Origin: Proteobacteria bacterium UBA3588
Lineage (GTDB): Bacteria; Pseudomonadota; Gammaproteobacteria; Thiohalomonadales; Thiohalomonadaceae
DNA length: 17,979 nucleotides
NCBI GenBank assembly: GCA_002376325.1
Contig: DFMR01000076.1
Span: 40,645 to 58,623, forward strand
Direction: 5' to 3'
Shown here: piece after piece, positions 1-9,102 of the stretch
Layout of the letters: each line of letters opens with the position of its first letter
Numbering within the stretch: the stretch's first letter is position 1
Notes under the pieces: model-generated
Told to the model about the DNA's origin: nothing
What the model saw: only the letters and a program-made list of their open reading frames with translations
The model's database searches: none
Translations under genes and position numbers: made by a program

Positions 1-422
1 CCGCCGATCCAGTCGTGCGGCAGGAAGCGCGGCAGCACCACCGGTACGTGGCTCTTTTCGAAATGACGCGCCAGGATCACGAAGCCCAGCAGCAGGCAGA
101 GCAGATTGGCCAGGGTGACCCACTCGTGTTGCAGGTGAAGCAGCAACCCGCCGATCCCCGGCCCGGCGGCAAAGCCGGTGAAGATCAGCTTGTAGACGAT
201 GATCACCGACACCCCGATAACGGCGACGCGAAAGGTCTGGTTATGGAACAGAGCGATACCGAGGAGGATGGCACCGAACAGAAAGAACTCCACGGGGAAG
301 CCGAACAGTGTCGGCGCGGTGCGTGCCGCGCCGGCGGCAAAGGCCAGCTGGGGCAACAACAGTGCCGGAAGGAGGCTGGCGGCAAACCGGATAAACCGGG
401 AAACAGCATTTATTTTATTCAT
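1..422 (-). CDS. Ion permease, CitMHS/ArsB/NhaD-like, N-terminal part (runs off the left edge)
   Basis: This minus-strand frame starts at the ATG at 420-422 and stays open to base 1, giving about 140 residues with the C-terminus outside the window. The start is followed by a convincing signal or first membrane segment (basic MNKINAVSRFIRF, hydrophobic stretch, then LAFAAGAA). Two further hydrophobic segments follow, around FFLFGAILLGIALF and VAVIGVSVIIVYKLIF, and a third around LANLLCLLLGFVILA. The motif HFEKSHVP followed by LPHDWIG resembles the start of the long permeases annotated as citrate transporter or Na+/H+ antiporter in sulfur-oxidising gammaproteobacteria; this match is from memory. 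No strong Shine-Dalgarno precedes the ATG. The transported ion cannot be told from this fragment. Confidence 0.6.
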   Translation of the reverse strand, partial: MNKINAVSRFIRFAASLLPALLLPQLAFAAGAARTAPTLFGFPVEFFLFGAILLGIALFHNQTFRVAVIGVSVIIVYKLIFTGFAAGPGIGGLLLHLQHEWVTLANLLCLLLGFVILARHFEKSHVPVVLPRFLPHDWIG

Positions 423-650
423 GGACGCGATCTCAGTGGCAAAGGTAAATCGGCGCAGCAACAACCGTGCCCCCGCCAGGGCCATTGGGCGACATTGCAA
501 GACCGTCAGCCAACCGTATGTATTTCAACGTAATCATTGATGGCGACGGCAAGGAAATCGGCAGGACGGTCCGGAAGCGTTTGCGAACTAAATACCGACA
601 AATTGGCGGGTTGTTGACAAGACGGCGGCTCCTGCGGCAAACGGGCCGCA
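423..650. other. Intergenic stretch without a recognisable gene
   Basis: Together with the terminator next to it, this makes a gap of about 312 bases (423-734) between the permease fragment and the desaturase. The short open frames here have no family features. The promoter of the permease must lie here if the permease is not co-transcribed with the desaturase, but I see no convincing -35/-10 pair on the minus strand. Confidence 0.5.
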
Positions 651-682
651 AACAAAAGGCCGCTGCCAAAACGGCAGCGGCC
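651..682 (-). terminator. Rho-independent terminator downstream of the desaturase gene
   Basis: GGCCGCTGCC at 658-667 and GGCAGCGGCC at 673-682 form a perfect 10-bp GC-rich stem with a 5-base loop. Read on the minus strand the stem is followed by TTTTGTTT (657 downwards). It lies 53 bases beyond the desaturase stop, so it ends that transcript and separates it from the permease gene. Confidence 0.85.
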
Positions 683-734
683 CCTCATTTTCCGCGCGGC
701 GTGTCAAAGCAGCGTCAAAATCGAACCGCTTGCG

Positions 735-1910
735 TCAACCCGTCGCCGGGCGCCAGCCGCCCAGTCGGCGCGCGAACTGCTCCAGGGCGGCGACCCCCGA
801 GGTCTCCGCCTCGCAGCACCACTGCTCCAGGGCGGCGACCGCCTTATCCGGCCCGGTGGCGGCATTCTGCCAGATCGCCTTGAGCCGCTCACGGAAACGC
901 ACCACCAGAGCCAGGGCCTCGCTCTGGGCCAGTGCCTGTTGCAGACGCGCCCGCGCCTCGCCGTCCAGCGGGCCATCGTCGCGCAGCAGCAGCGCCCGCG
1001 CCTGACGCAACAGGGTACGTGCCTCGCGGCTGCGGCGCGACTCCGCCCGCTGTACCGCCGCGATCACTTGGCGGCCGTAGCGCGCCAGCACCTCCATGCG
1101 GTGGGCGGCGAGGGTCTGCAAGGTCTCGACGCCGGGCCGCCCGGCGCCGGACAGCAGGCGCGCCGGCGGCGGTGCCACCTTTTTCACCCGCGCCAGCCCC
1201 ACCCGCTCCAGCAGGCGGATATAGAACCAGCCGATATCGAATTCCCAGCGGCGGCTGGCGAGGCGCGCCGAACCGGGAAAGGCATGATGGTTGTTGTGCA
1301 GTTCCTCACCGCCGATGAGGATACCCCAGGGCACGATGTTGGTGGCGGCATCGGGACTGGCGTAATTGCGGTAGCCGAAGTAGTGGCCGACGCCGTTGAT
1401 GATGCCGGCGGCGAAAAACGGGATCCACGCCATCTGTACCGCCCACACCGTGATGCCCAAGGTCCCTGCCGTCAGCAGGTCCAGCGCCAGCATCAGCACG
1501 ATGCCGAGATAAGGCCAGCGGCTGTAAAGGTGCCGCTCCAGCCAGTCGTCCGGCGTCCCCTTGCCGTATTGGGCCAGGATGTCGCCGTTTTCCGCCTCGC
1601 GCCGGTAGAGCTCCGCCCCCTGCCACAGCACCTTGCTCAGACCGAGCTGTTGCGGGCTGTGGGGATCGGACGCCGTTTCGCATCTGGCGTGGTGCTTGCG
1701 GTGGATTGCCACCCACTCCCGGGTGACCATGCCGGTGGTCAGCCAGAGCCAGAAGCGGAAGAAGTGACTGACGGCCGAGTGCAGCTCCAGCGCCCGGTGT
1801 GCCTGGTGGCGGTGGAGGAAGATGGTGACGGAGGCGATGGTGACATGGGTGAGCAGCAGGGTGAAGCCGACCACGCCCCACGGTCCCAAGCCGAGAAGAC
1901 CATGTTGCAT
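735..1910 (-). CDS. desB: Membrane fatty acid (acyl-CoA type) delta-9 desaturase, DesB-like
   Basis: A 391-residue integral membrane di-iron desaturase that introduces a cis double bond into saturated acyl chains and so adjusts membrane fluidity. The three histidine boxes are all present: HRHQAH at residues 33-38, HRKHH at 70-74 and HNNHH at 205-209. Hydrophobic segments lie around residues 12-32, 45-62, 134-152 and 154-172. The stretch FRFWLWLTTGMVTREW and the C-terminal helical extension (about residues 245-391, rich in Arg, Ala and Leu) match what I recall of Pseudomonas DesB, which is also about 394 residues long. An AGGA lies about 11 bases before the ATG. A terminator follows at 651-682, and a candidate operator lies upstream at 1968-1986. 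The family call is firm; the DesB subtype rests on length and the C-terminal extension. Confidence 0.9.
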   Translation of the reverse strand: MQHGLLGLGPWGVVGFTLLLTHVTIASVTIFLHRHQAHRALELHSAVSHFFRFWLWLTTGMVTREWVAIHRKHHARCETASDPHSPQQLGLSKVLWQGAELYRREAENGDILAQYGKGTPDDWLERHLYSRWPYLGIVLMLALDLLTAGTLGITVWAVQMAWIPFFAAGIINGVGHYFGYRNYASPDAATNIVPWGILIGGEELHNNHHAFPGSARLASRRWEFDIGWFYIRLLERVGLARVKKVAPPPARLLSGAGRPGVETLQTLAAHRMEVLARYGRQVIAAVQRAESRRSREARTLLRQARALLLRDDGPLDGEARARLQQALAQSEALALVVRFRERLKAIWQNAATGPDKAVAALEQWCCEAETSGVAALEQFARRLGGWRPATG

Positions 1911-1967
1911 AAGGGGAATTTTCCTGAGTTGATAGAGAGTTACGAATGACTATTGGACAACGGTCCG

Positions 1968-1986
1968 GCGTAAACGTTGTTCAAGC
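1968..1986 (-). promoter_or_regulatory. Imperfect palindrome upstream of desB, possible TetR-type (DesT/FabR-like) operator
   Basis: On the plus strand GCGTAAAC at 1968-1975 and GTTCAAGC at 1979-1986 are complementary at 6 of 8 positions around a 3-base centre. The site lies 58-76 bases before the desaturase start. Pseudomonas desaturase genes are repressed by the TetR-family protein DesT, and E. coli unsaturated-fatty-acid genes by FabR; both bind palindromes of this general size. The assignment is inference, since no regulator gene is seen in the window. Confidence 0.25.
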
Positions 1987-2026
1987 GTAGACCAGCGGAG
2001 AGGTGTCGGCCAGGTGCCGACAGCGC

Positions 2027-4000
<1,974 letters not shown>

Positions 4001-4010
4001 ACCGTCCGTT

Positions 4011-4101
4011 CAACAATCGCAGGGGCGCGGGCGACGCTCATTTTACGGCGCCGCAGCCGATTCGCCACCACATGCCGTGAACTTGTCGGCCGCGATTGTT
4101 G
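4011..4101. repeat. Spaced 10-bp perfect inverted repeat in the divergent promoter region
   Basis: CAACAATCGC at 4011-4020 and GCGATTGTTG at 4092-4101 are exact reverse complements, 71 bases apart. They lie between the divergent starts of the HyuA gene (4000) and the ABC ATPase gene (4225). The arrangement would suit two half sites for one regulator of both genes, or DNA looping. The function is inferred only from position. Confidence 0.4.
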
Positions 4102-4159
4102 TCTCTGCTTGCGTGTGCAAAACGCCGGCATCACGCCCGGGCTGCGCCGCAGCAACCGG

Positions 4160-4168
4160 TGATAGACT
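4160..4168 (+). promoter_or_regulatory. Possible extended -10 promoter for the ABC transporter operon
   Basis: TGATAGACT reads as TG-n followed by a -10 hexamer TAGACT (4 of 6 to TATAAT). It would start transcription near 4175, about 50 bases before the ATPase ATG. No good -35 hexamer is present at the usual distance, as is allowed for extended -10 promoters. Confidence 0.3.
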
Positions 4169-4224
4169 ACGGCCTGCCGCTGCCGGGCAACCCTTTCGTT
4201 TCACTTTGAACAAGAAGAGAGACT

Positions 4225-5169
4225 ATGGAAACGGACAGCCTGATCGACGTACAGCATCTCTATCGCTACTACGGCACTCACTGCGCGGTGCGCGACGTCA
4301 GCTTCCAGGTGAGGCGCGGCGAAGTGCTGGGATTCCTCGGACCCAACGGCGCCGGTAAATCCACCACTATGCAGATGCTCACCGGCAACCTCGCGCCGAG
4401 CGCCGGCAGCGTCACCATCAACGGCGTGGACCTGCTGGAACATCCGAAGCAGGCCAAGACCGCCCTCGGCTACCTGCCGGAACAGCCGCCGCTCTATCGT
4501 GAACTGACCGTCGATGAGTTTCTCGCTTACTGCGCGCGCCTCGGCCGCATGGCGAGCAACGAGATACTCCGCGCCGTGAGCTACGCCAAGGAGCGCTGCG
4601 GCCTGGGCGACGTCGGCGCGCGACTCATCGGCAACCTCTCCAAGGGCTACCAGCAGCGCATCGGCATCGCCCAGGCCATCATCCATACCCCTGCCGTAGT
4701 GATACTGGACGAACCGACCGTCGGCCTCGACCCGATCCAGATCCGCGAGATCCGCAAGCTGATCCGCGACCTCTCCGCCGAGCACAGCGTCATCCTCTCG
4801 ACCCATATCCTGCCCGAGGTCCAGGCCATCTGCGATCGGGTACAGATCATCAACAAGGGCGAACTGGTACTGGCCGACTCCATCGACGGCCTGACGCGCC
4901 GCATGCAGCAGGCCACGCTGATCGTGGGGCTGCACCGCCCGCCCGAACCGGCAACGCTGAAGACGATCGCCGGGGTGCTGGAGGTCGAAACACTCGGTGA
5001 TGGGCGCTTGCGTCTGCACCATGTGCCCGATCAGCATCCTGCCGAGGCACTGGCGGAGCGCGCCGTAAACGGCGGCTGGGGCCTGTTCGAACTGACCCCT
5101 GAGCGGCTGTCGCTGGAGGATATCTTCGTGCAGCTCACCGACAACGAAACGACTGAGGAGGCGGCCTGA
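4225..5169 (+). CDS. ABC transporter ATP-binding protein, GldA-like
   Basis: A 314-residue cytoplasmic ATPase that powers the membrane proteins encoded next to it. Walker A GPNGAGKST is at residues 39-47, the Q-loop glutamine at 87 in YLPEQPPLY, the signature LSKGYQQR at 138-145, Walker B VVILDEP at 158-164 and the switch histidine in STHIL at 194. The C-terminal third (about residues 215-314) is the regulatory extension common in multidrug/GldA/CcmA-type ATPases. A purine-rich AAGAAGAGAG precedes the ATG. Its stop TGA shares its last base with the ATG of the permease gene, so the two are translationally coupled. It heads a plus-strand run that appears to continue to 10137. Confidence 0.93.
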   Translation: METDSLIDVQHLYRYYGTHCAVRDVSFQVRRGEVLGFLGPNGAGKSTTMQMLTGNLAPSAGSVTINGVDLLEHPKQAKTALGYLPEQPPLYRELTVDEFLAYCARLGRMASNEILRAVSYAKERCGLGDVGARLIGNLSKGYQQRIGIAQAIIHTPAVVILDEPTVGLDPIQIREIRKLIRDLSAEHSVILSTHILPEVQAICDRVQIINKGELVLADSIDGLTRRMQQATLIVGLHRPPEPATLKTIAGVLEVETLGDGRLRLHHVPDQHPAEALAERAVNGGWGLFELTPERLSLEDIFVQLTDNETTEEAA

Positions 5170-5927
5170 TGATCCGGCATATCGCCGCGCGCGAACTGCG
5201 CACACTGTTTCTGTCGCCGCTGGCCTGGAGCATCCTCGGGGTGGTGCAGTTCATCCTGGCCTACCTGTTCCTGACCCAGGTGCAGGAATATGCGCGTTTG
5301 CAGCCGCAACTCGCCATGATGCACAACGCGCCCGGCATGACCGAGGTTATCGTCGCGCCGCTGCTCGGCACCGCGGCCATCATCCTGCTGCTGATCGTGC
5401 CGCTGGTCACCATGCGACTGATAAGCGAGGAGCGCCGCAATCGTACTTTACCGCTGTTGTTGTCGGCACCGGCGTCGATGACCGAGATCATCATGGGCAA
5501 GTATCTCGGCGTGGTGGCGTTTCTTGCGATCCAGCTGGTGTTGGTGGCGCTGATGCCGTTGTCGCTGCTGGCCGGCGGCAGTCTCGACATGGGCCAGTTC
5601 GCCGCCGGCCTGCTGGGATTGCTGCTGATGCTGGCCGCGTTTGCCGCCGCCGGTCTCTACATGTCGACCCTCACCGCGCAACCCACGGTCGCCGCCGTCT
5701 CCACCTTCGGGCTGCTGCTGCTGCTGTGGCTGATCAACTGGGCGGGCAATACGGTGAGCGACAACGGCTCCAGCGGACTGTTCGCCTATCTGTCGTTGCA
5801 ACAGCATTTTCAGTCGCTGCTCAGCGGTGTGTTCGATACCGGCGACGTGATCTACTACCTGCTGTTTATCGTCCTGTTTCTGGTCTTCAGCGTGCGGCGT
5901 CTTGACGCCGATCGTCTGCAACATTGA
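5169..5927 (+). CDS. ABC-2 type permease subunit, GldF-like
   Basis: A 252-residue inner-membrane protein, with six predicted membrane helices at about residues 17-35, 64-83, 112-134, 143-165, 175-193 and 227-242. The cytoplasmic stretch LISEERRNRTLPLLLSAP between helices 2 and 3 is the hallmark of ABC-2 permeases of the GldF/NosY type. It overlaps the ATPase gene by one base. It should pair with that ATPase and with the GldG-like protein that follows. The exported substrate is unknown. Confidence 0.9.
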   Translation: MIRHIAARELRTLFLSPLAWSILGVVQFILAYLFLTQVQEYARLQPQLAMMHNAPGMTEVIVAPLLGTAAIILLLIVPLVTMRLISEERRNRTLPLLLSAPASMTEIIMGKYLGVVAFLAIQLVLVALMPLSLLAGGSLDMGQFAAGLLGLLLMLAAFAAAGLYMSTLTAQPTVAAVSTFGLLLLLWLINWAGNTVSDNGSSGLFAYLSLQQHFQSLLSGVFDTGDVIYYLLFIVLFLVFSVRRLDADRLQH

Positions 5928-5945
5928 TTACTGCGGAGGTTTGAC

Positions 5946-7358
5946 ATGGAAGCAAGCGCCAAGAGCCGCCGCCTGCTGCGCCTGCAGGGCGCCACCTTTG
6001 CCGTCCTGTTTCTGGTCGTGATCGGCCTGCTGGCCTGGTTGAGCACACGCTATCAGTTCGAGTCCGACTGGACCGCCAATGGACGGCACACCCTCTCCAG
6101 CGAGAGCGTCGCGCTGCTCAAGGAACTCAAGGACCCGATCACCATCACCGCCTTCGCCCGCAACAGCCAGCTGTCGACACTGCGCAAACAGATCAAGGAT
6201 CTGGTGGATCGCTACCGGCGCGTGAAGAGCGACATCGCGCTGCATTTCGTCGACCCGGACATGGAACCGAACAAGGTACGCGCCGCGGGCGTCACCCTGA
6301 ACGGCGAACTGGTCATCGAATATCAGGGGCGCACCCAGCACGTGCAGCGGCTGAGCGAGGAAGCGATCACCAACGCCCTGCAACAGCTGGCGCGGACCGG
6401 CCGGCGCGAGATTGTGTTTCTCGCCGGTCACGGCGAACGCAACCCGCAAGGGAAGGCCAACTTCGATCTGGGCCGCTTCGGTGAACAGCTGCGCAACAAG
6501 GGGCTGAAGATCAGCCTGCTCAATCTCACCAAGACCCCTGCCGTGCCCCGCGATACTGCCGTGCTGGTGATCGCCAGTCCGCAGGTGAACCTGTTCCCGG
6601 GCGAGGTGCGGCTCATTCAGGATTACGTGCAGCAAGGCGGCAACCTGTTGTGGCTGGCGGAACCGGGCGGCCTGCATCAGCTGGGTCCGCTGGCGGCCCA
6701 GCTGGGGCTGAAGTTCGATCCGGGGACCGTGGTCGACCCGACGACGCGCCTGCTCGGTATCAGCAACGCCGCCTTCGCCGTCGTCGCCCAGTATCCGCAT
6801 CAGGCGGTAACACAGAATCTGGCCAGCGTGACCCTGTTCCCGTACGCCGTCGCCATGGATACCGCCGGGGTGAAAACACCGTGGCAGGCGACACCGCTGC
6901 TGCGCACCATGCCGCGCAGCTGGTCGGAGACCGGGCCGCTGGAGGGCGAGGTGCGCTACGACAAGGGCAAGGACGTGCCGGGACCCCTGACCATCGGCGT
7001 CGCGCTGCAACGTCCCCAGCCGCAGCCGGACGGCGGGCCGACGAAGGGTGCCAAGAACAGCGCGTCCGCAGCAAAGTCGTCGACCGGGCAACAGCGCGTC
7101 ATCGTCGTCGGCGACGGCGATTTCCTCTCCAACACCTACCTCGGCAACGGCGCCAATCTGGAATTGGGTGAGCGCATGATCAACTGGCTCGCCCACGACG
7201 ATGCGCTGATCCGCATCCCGCCGAAGGTCGCCACCGACACCAAACTGGTGATGTCGCCCACCACCGGCTACCTGATCGGCTTCGGTTTCCTGTTCGTCCT
7301 GCCGGGCGGGCTGGTGGCGGCGGGTATCGTCATCTGGCTGAAGCGGCGCAAGCGCTAG
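5946..7358 (+). CDS. GldG-family ABC transporter auxiliary protein
   Basis: A 470-residue protein with an N-terminal membrane helix (about residues 16-34), a large domain expected to lie outside the cytoplasm, and a C-terminal helix (about 440-463) ending in KRRKR. After the first helix the sequence SDWTANGRHTLS matches the typical GldG opening. The central region with REIVFLAGHGERN and a later DGDFLSNTYLGNG fits the ABC auxiliary (GldG-like) domain. A Gly/Ser/Lys-rich linker lies around residues 360-380. GGAGG sits 6 bases before the ATG, 18 bases after the permease stop. In Bacteroidetes GldG works with GldA and GldF in gliding; in proteobacteria the role of such clusters is not settled. 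Confidence 0.88.
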   Translation: MEASAKSRRLLRLQGATFAVLFLVVIGLLAWLSTRYQFESDWTANGRHTLSSESVALLKELKDPITITAFARNSQLSTLRKQIKDLVDRYRRVKSDIALHFVDPDMEPNKVRAAGVTLNGELVIEYQGRTQHVQRLSEEAITNALQQLARTGRREIVFLAGHGERNPQGKANFDLGRFGEQLRNKGLKISLLNLTKTPAVPRDTAVLVIASPQVNLFPGEVRLIQDYVQQGGNLLWLAEPGGLHQLGPLAAQLGLKFDPGTVVDPTTRLLGISNAAFAVVAQYPHQAVTQNLASVTLFPYAVAMDTAGVKTPWQATPLLRTMPRSWSETGPLEGEVRYDKGKDVPGPLTIGVALQRPQPQPDGGPTKGAKNSASAAKSSTGQQRVIVVGDGDFLSNTYLGNGANLELGERMINWLAHDDALIRIPPKVATDTKLVMSPTTGYLIGFGFLFVLPGGLVAAGIVIWLKRRKR

Positions 7359-7367
7359 GGAGGGGCC

Positions 7368-8255
7368 ATGCACAGACGCAACGCGCTCAACCTGGGCCTG
7401 CTTGCCGCCGTGACGGTACTGGGGCTGGTGGCCTGGTTGCAACCGGGGCACAAGCCGCCGGCCGCACCGCCGACCTTGACGGCGATAAAGCCGCACGATG
7501 TCCACACCATCCGTATCGAACGGCGCCAGGGCAAGACCATTGAGCTAGCCAAGGTCGACGGCCAATGGCGGATGCGCGCGCCGATCGACGCGCGGGTCAA
7601 CGACTGGCGGGTGCAGTCGCTGCTGCGCGTCACCCGGAACCACAGCCTCGGGTCCAATCCGGTGAAGGGGCTGGACCTCGCCCAGTACGGGCTCGACAAA
7701 CCGGCGGCGCGCCTGTTCCTCGACAAGCTGGAGATCGATTTCGGCACCACCACGCCCCTTGGCAACCGGCGTTACGTCCGCATCGGCAACACCATCCATT
7801 TGATCGACGACGTCGCCTATTACCATCTGCTGGGCTCCTACACCGGTTTCATCAGCTACCGGCTGCTGCCCGATCCCGCCAACATCGAGGCGCTCACGTT
7901 GCCCAAGCTGAAACTGGTCATGCACAACGGCGACTGGCAGCCGCAACCCAGGCCCGCCCACTATTCGGCCGACGCGCTCACCCGGCTGGTGGACGCCTGG
8001 CGCTATGCCTCGGCCCTAAGCGTCAGTCCCTATACCCCCGCCAAGGGCGCCGGCACCGATGAAATACGCATACGGTTGGCACAGCGCAAGAAGCCGCTGG
8101 TGTTCCGCATCGTCGCGCGCAAACCGGACCTGATCCTGGCGCGGCAGGACCTCGGGATCGAGTATCATCTGCCGAAAGATCAGGCAAAGGCGATGTTGAC
8201 CCTGACCGGTGCGCCGGAAGGAGAACAGGAGGCGCCGGCGCCCAGCAAACCGTGA
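7368..8255 (+). CDS. DUF4340 domain-containing protein
   Basis: A 295-residue protein with one N-terminal membrane helix (about residues 9-25) followed by a Pro-rich linker (PPAAPPT) and a domain expected to lie in the periplasm. VDGQWRMRAPIDARVNDWRV and the following YGLDKPAARL are typical of DUF4340 proteins, which regularly follow GldG-like genes. The start has a strong GGAGGGG three bases before the ATG, and only 9 bases separate it from the GldG-like gene. It ends in a Pro/Ala/Glu-rich tail. It probably works with the ABC system on the outer face of the inner membrane; the biochemical role is unknown. Confidence 0.85.
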   Translation: MHRRNALNLGLLAAVTVLGLVAWLQPGHKPPAAPPTLTAIKPHDVHTIRIERRQGKTIELAKVDGQWRMRAPIDARVNDWRVQSLLRVTRNHSLGSNPVKGLDLAQYGLDKPAARLFLDKLEIDFGTTTPLGNRRYVRIGNTIHLIDDVAYYHLLGSYTGFISYRLLPDPANIEALTLPKLKLVMHNGDWQPQPRPAHYSADALTRLVDAWRYASALSVSPYTPAKGAGTDEIRIRLAQRKKPLVFRIVARKPDLILARQDLGIEYHLPKDQAKAMLTLTGAPEGEQEAPAPSKP

Positions 8256-8262
8256 GGACCGG

Positions 8263-9078
8263 GTGCCCGAACTCCCTGAAGTCGAAACCACACGCCGCGG
8301 CATTGCGCCCCATGTGATCGGCCGCACCATTCGCGACGCGGTGATCCGCAACCGGCGCCTGCGCTGGCCGATAACGCACGGCCTGGCAACCCGACTGCGC
8401 GGCCGGCAGGTCCAGGCGGTGGAGCGCCGCGGCAAATACCTGTTGCTGCGCTGCGATTGCGGCACCCTGATACTGCACCTCGGCATGTCCGGCAGCCTGC
8501 GGCTGGTGGACGCCGCCGCCGCCGTCGGCAAGCACGATCACTTCGACCTGCTGTTCGACACCGGAATGGCGTTGCGTCTCACTGATCCGCGCCGTTTCGG
8601 CGCGGTATTGTGGACCGCGGACGAGCCGGCGCAACACCCACTGCTGCGCGACCTGGGACCGGAGCCGCTGACGGCGGAATTCGACGGCGCCTACCTGTTC
8701 GCCCGCTCGCGCGGCCGCAAGACGGCAATAAAGCAGTTCATCATGGACGGCAAGGTGGTGGTCGGCGTCGGCAACATCTACGCCAACGAGGCGCTGTTTC
8801 GCGTCGGCATTCACCCGGCGCGCGCCGCCGGCCGTCTGTCGCACGAACGTTGTCAGCGCCTCGCGGCGGCCATCGAGGAGGTGCTGCGGGAGGCCATCGC
8901 GCAGGGAGGCACCACCCTGCGCGACTTCGTCGGCGGCGACGGCAAACCGGGCTATTTCGCCCAGCGGCTGCGCGTCTATGATCGGGCCGGCGAACCCTGC
9001 CCGGTGTGCGGCACCGCCATCAAACAGCTGCGCCAGGGCCAGCGTTCGACCTATTATTGCCCCCACTGCCAACGTTAA
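8263..9078 (+). CDS. mutM: Formamidopyrimidine-DNA glycosylase (Fpg/MutM)
   Basis: A 271-residue bifunctional base-excision glycosylase/AP lyase that removes 8-oxoguanine and formamidopyrimidines from DNA. I place the start at the GTG at 8263, because the mature enzyme must begin with P2-E3 (MPELPEVETTRRG) as the catalytic residues. The conserved lysine of the beta-hairpin is K58 in RRGKYLLL. The helix-two-turn-helix region contains VVGVGNIYANEALF. The C-terminal zinc finger is complete (CPVC and CPHC, 16 residues apart). Length agrees with E. coli MutM (269). An AGGA at 8255-8258 overlaps the end of the DUF4340 gene, whose stop is only 7 bases upstream. Placement inside this operon is unlike E. 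coli. Confidence 0.97.
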   Translation: MPELPEVETTRRGIAPHVIGRTIRDAVIRNRRLRWPITHGLATRLRGRQVQAVERRGKYLLLRCDCGTLILHLGMSGSLRLVDAAAAVGKHDHFDLLFDTGMALRLTDPRRFGAVLWTADEPAQHPLLRDLGPEPLTAEFDGAYLFARSRGRKTAIKQFIMDGKVVVGVGNIYANEALFRVGIHPARAAGRLSHERCQRLAAAIEEVLREAIAQGGTTLRDFVGGDGKPGYFAQRLRVYDRAGEPCPVCGTAIKQLRQGQRSTYYCPHCQR

Positions 9079-9102
9079 CCTCGTCCGTAAGAAACCCGCA
9101 CC

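Noticed and set aside
614..619. Perfect TTGACA on the plus strand
   Set aside because: No suitable -10 and no plus-strand gene until 4225.
776..840. Exact 20-base direct repeat (776-795 and 821-840) near the desaturase 3' end
   Set aside because: The copies are 45 bases apart, in frame, and both encode VAALEQ; a similar ALxxW/F pattern is, as I recall, normal in the DesB C-terminus, so it is probably protein-level similarity.
939..1949. Long plus-strand open frame of 336 codons opposite the desaturase gene
   Set aside because: It is a mirror of GC-rich coding DNA on the other strand; the desaturase frame has all three histidine boxes while this one has no family features.
2006..2022. GTCGGC/GCCGAC mini-hairpin after the HyuA gene
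   Set aside because: Only a 6-bp stem and no uridine tract, so no terminator call.
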